A stretch of DNA of 64,000 nt from Conchocele bisecta (Eukaryota > Mollusca > Bivalvia > Lucinida > Thyasiridae). Below, piece by piece: positions 63,003 through 64,000 of the stretch (positions within the stretch are counted from its first letter, which is position 1; each line of letters opens with the position of its first letter). A program made the translations under genes and the position numbers. The notes under the pieces are model-generated. The model was not told the origin of the DNA. It saw only the letters and a program-made list of their open reading frames with translations, and ran no database searches. The DNA is taken from assembly GCA_029237695.1 (NCBI GenBank), contig CM055265.1, positions 213,048,506 through 213,112,505 of the forward strand. Direction: 5' to 3'.

Positions 63003-63414
63003 TTAGTTCGCCCATATTTCCTTTGGAGGATGTGGGGGTGGGGGTTGTGATTTCATATTTGACGGTGATTTCACCCTTAGAGGCGGTCTCGTCTTGGTTC
63101 AAGTGTTTTGAGTGATAAGGGCACCTTATTTTGTGGTTTCCCTGCTGAACTCTGTTTATATTGGTCTTTCGGATGGGGCCTGGAACCGAAGTCCTATCTC
63201 TATGACCATAGCTGTGCTGGGGAGTTGGCCCATTCACTAATTGCCTGATAATTGTTTCTCCAGGAAGAAGGGATGGGCCGTGGGTTAGGGGATATGGTAT
63301 TGGACTTGAGTTTAATCCTCACCCTAGGCGTGAAAATTACTTACATAGTTCCATCCCGCTGGTCTGTCCAATGAGACCATAACCCTTTAAACACCACTGA
63401 CTTGTATAGTGGTT

Positions 63415-63482
63415 TTTGCAAAAAGTGTAGATCCACATGAGCCGGCTCGTCACCTCATCAGGATCTGCACTTTTTGCAAGTA
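63415..63482. repeat. Short family F-related hairpin
   Basis: TTTGCAAAAAGTGTAGATCC and, inverted, GGATCTGCACTTTTTGCAA flank GAGCCGGCTC. Related to the sequence at 29040. Confidence 0.65.
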
Positions 63483-63548
63483 CTTTTCATATTTTTGAGA
63501 ACAAAAACACCCCCTTTTCATAAATGAACTAGTCTGACAATCATTTTT

Positions 63549-64000
63549 AGCCAGGTTTTTTGAAAAAAAATCCAGGCTATTGGATTGGCGAAAGCCGGGT
63601 GGGCGGGCGGGCGGCGTCCACAATCAATGTTAAGTTTTCGTGTTTGAGTCCATTTCTTTGTTACTGTACCACCTGGGACCGCCAAACTTTCACAGCTTCA
63701 TAATCAAGGGGTGCCCACCACATATCACTATCCAACATGTTACTTTTTTTTTAACTTGACCCATTTTTTCCGCGTCGTCGACTTAGCCATTTTCAATGTT
63801 AAGTTTTCGCGTTTACAATGTTAAGTTTTCGTGTTTAAGTCCATTTCTTTGGTACTGTACCACCTAGGACCACCAAACTTTCACAGCTTCATAACCAAGG
63901 GGTGCCTACCACATACAACTATCCAACATGTGACCATTTTTTTACCTTCACCTATTATTTCTACATAATTGACTTAGCCATTTTCAACGTTAACTTTTTA
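63549..64000 (+). mobile_element. Family A element, 5' part, running off the window
   Basis: Starts AGCCAGGTTTTTTGAAAA, followed by the (GGGC)n head and two of the 165-bp modules. The 3' end is beyond the window. Confidence 0.88.

Noticed and set aside
63003..63300. A further SMARCAD1 exon after the family F copy
   Set aside because: No acceptor followed by sequence resembling the pre-ATPase region was found.

Overview
This window is eukaryotic nuclear DNA: AT-rich, with split genes carrying consensus GT/AG introns and a dense mixture of transposable elements. The repeat repertoire suggests a mollusc, most likely a bivalve: tRNA-derived SINEs with a conserved central block, pearl/Helentron-like elements with internal tandem modules, many palindromic MITEs, DIRS, CR1-like LINE and Polinton remnants. 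The host genes are clearly animal. The species cannot be named from sequence alone.

Layout. 1-2.3 kb: LINE fragments interrupted by a Tc1 fragment and a SINE. 2.37-3.97 kb: a full-length Tc1-type transposon whose ORF end is blown up by a G-tract. 4.2-10.6 kb: MITEs, a SINE with clean target duplications and a 3.1-kb fold-back. 12.9-17.0 kb: a long decayed LINE on the minus strand (PHD-type ORF1, endonuclease, reverse transcriptase). 17777-18276: exactly 500 N, a placeholder gap. 18.3-25.7 kb: the right part of a Polinton/Maverick (small membrane-protein ORFs, integrase, protein-primed DNA polymerase B, C2H2 ORF), broken by many frameshifts, with a likely terminus at 25705. 26.3-28.1 kb: three exons of a Kazal-type protease inhibitor gene on the minus strand. 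28-37 kb: intergenic DNA with an E-box-bearing minisatellite and CT microsatellites. 37.4-39.6 kb: a DIRS retrotransposon relic (RT, RNase H, tyrosine recombinase), followed by a perfect 54-bp inverted repeat. 40.7-42.5 kb: nested tandem-module elements. 42.7-57.2 kb: six phase-compatible exons of SMARCAD1 on the plus strand, the N-terminal 353 codons with both CUE domains. The SNF2 helicase part must lie beyond the right edge. Its introns and the 57.3-64 kb region are packed with MITEs and several families of hairpin-headed tandem-module elements.

The host content is therefore two genes: SMARCAD1 (chromatin remodeller, 5' half) and a secreted-type multi-Kazal inhibitor (internal exons). The rest is mobile DNA at all stages of decay. 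The most interesting structure is the set of unrelated-in-sequence but same-architecture elements (5' hairpin, GTCC-rich head, 145-190 bp tandem modules, inverted echo of the 5' end near the 3' end). Their exact boundaries can be read here from nested insertions and empty sites, and three of the families carry arrays of the TCAAGGTCA nuclear-receptor half-site.
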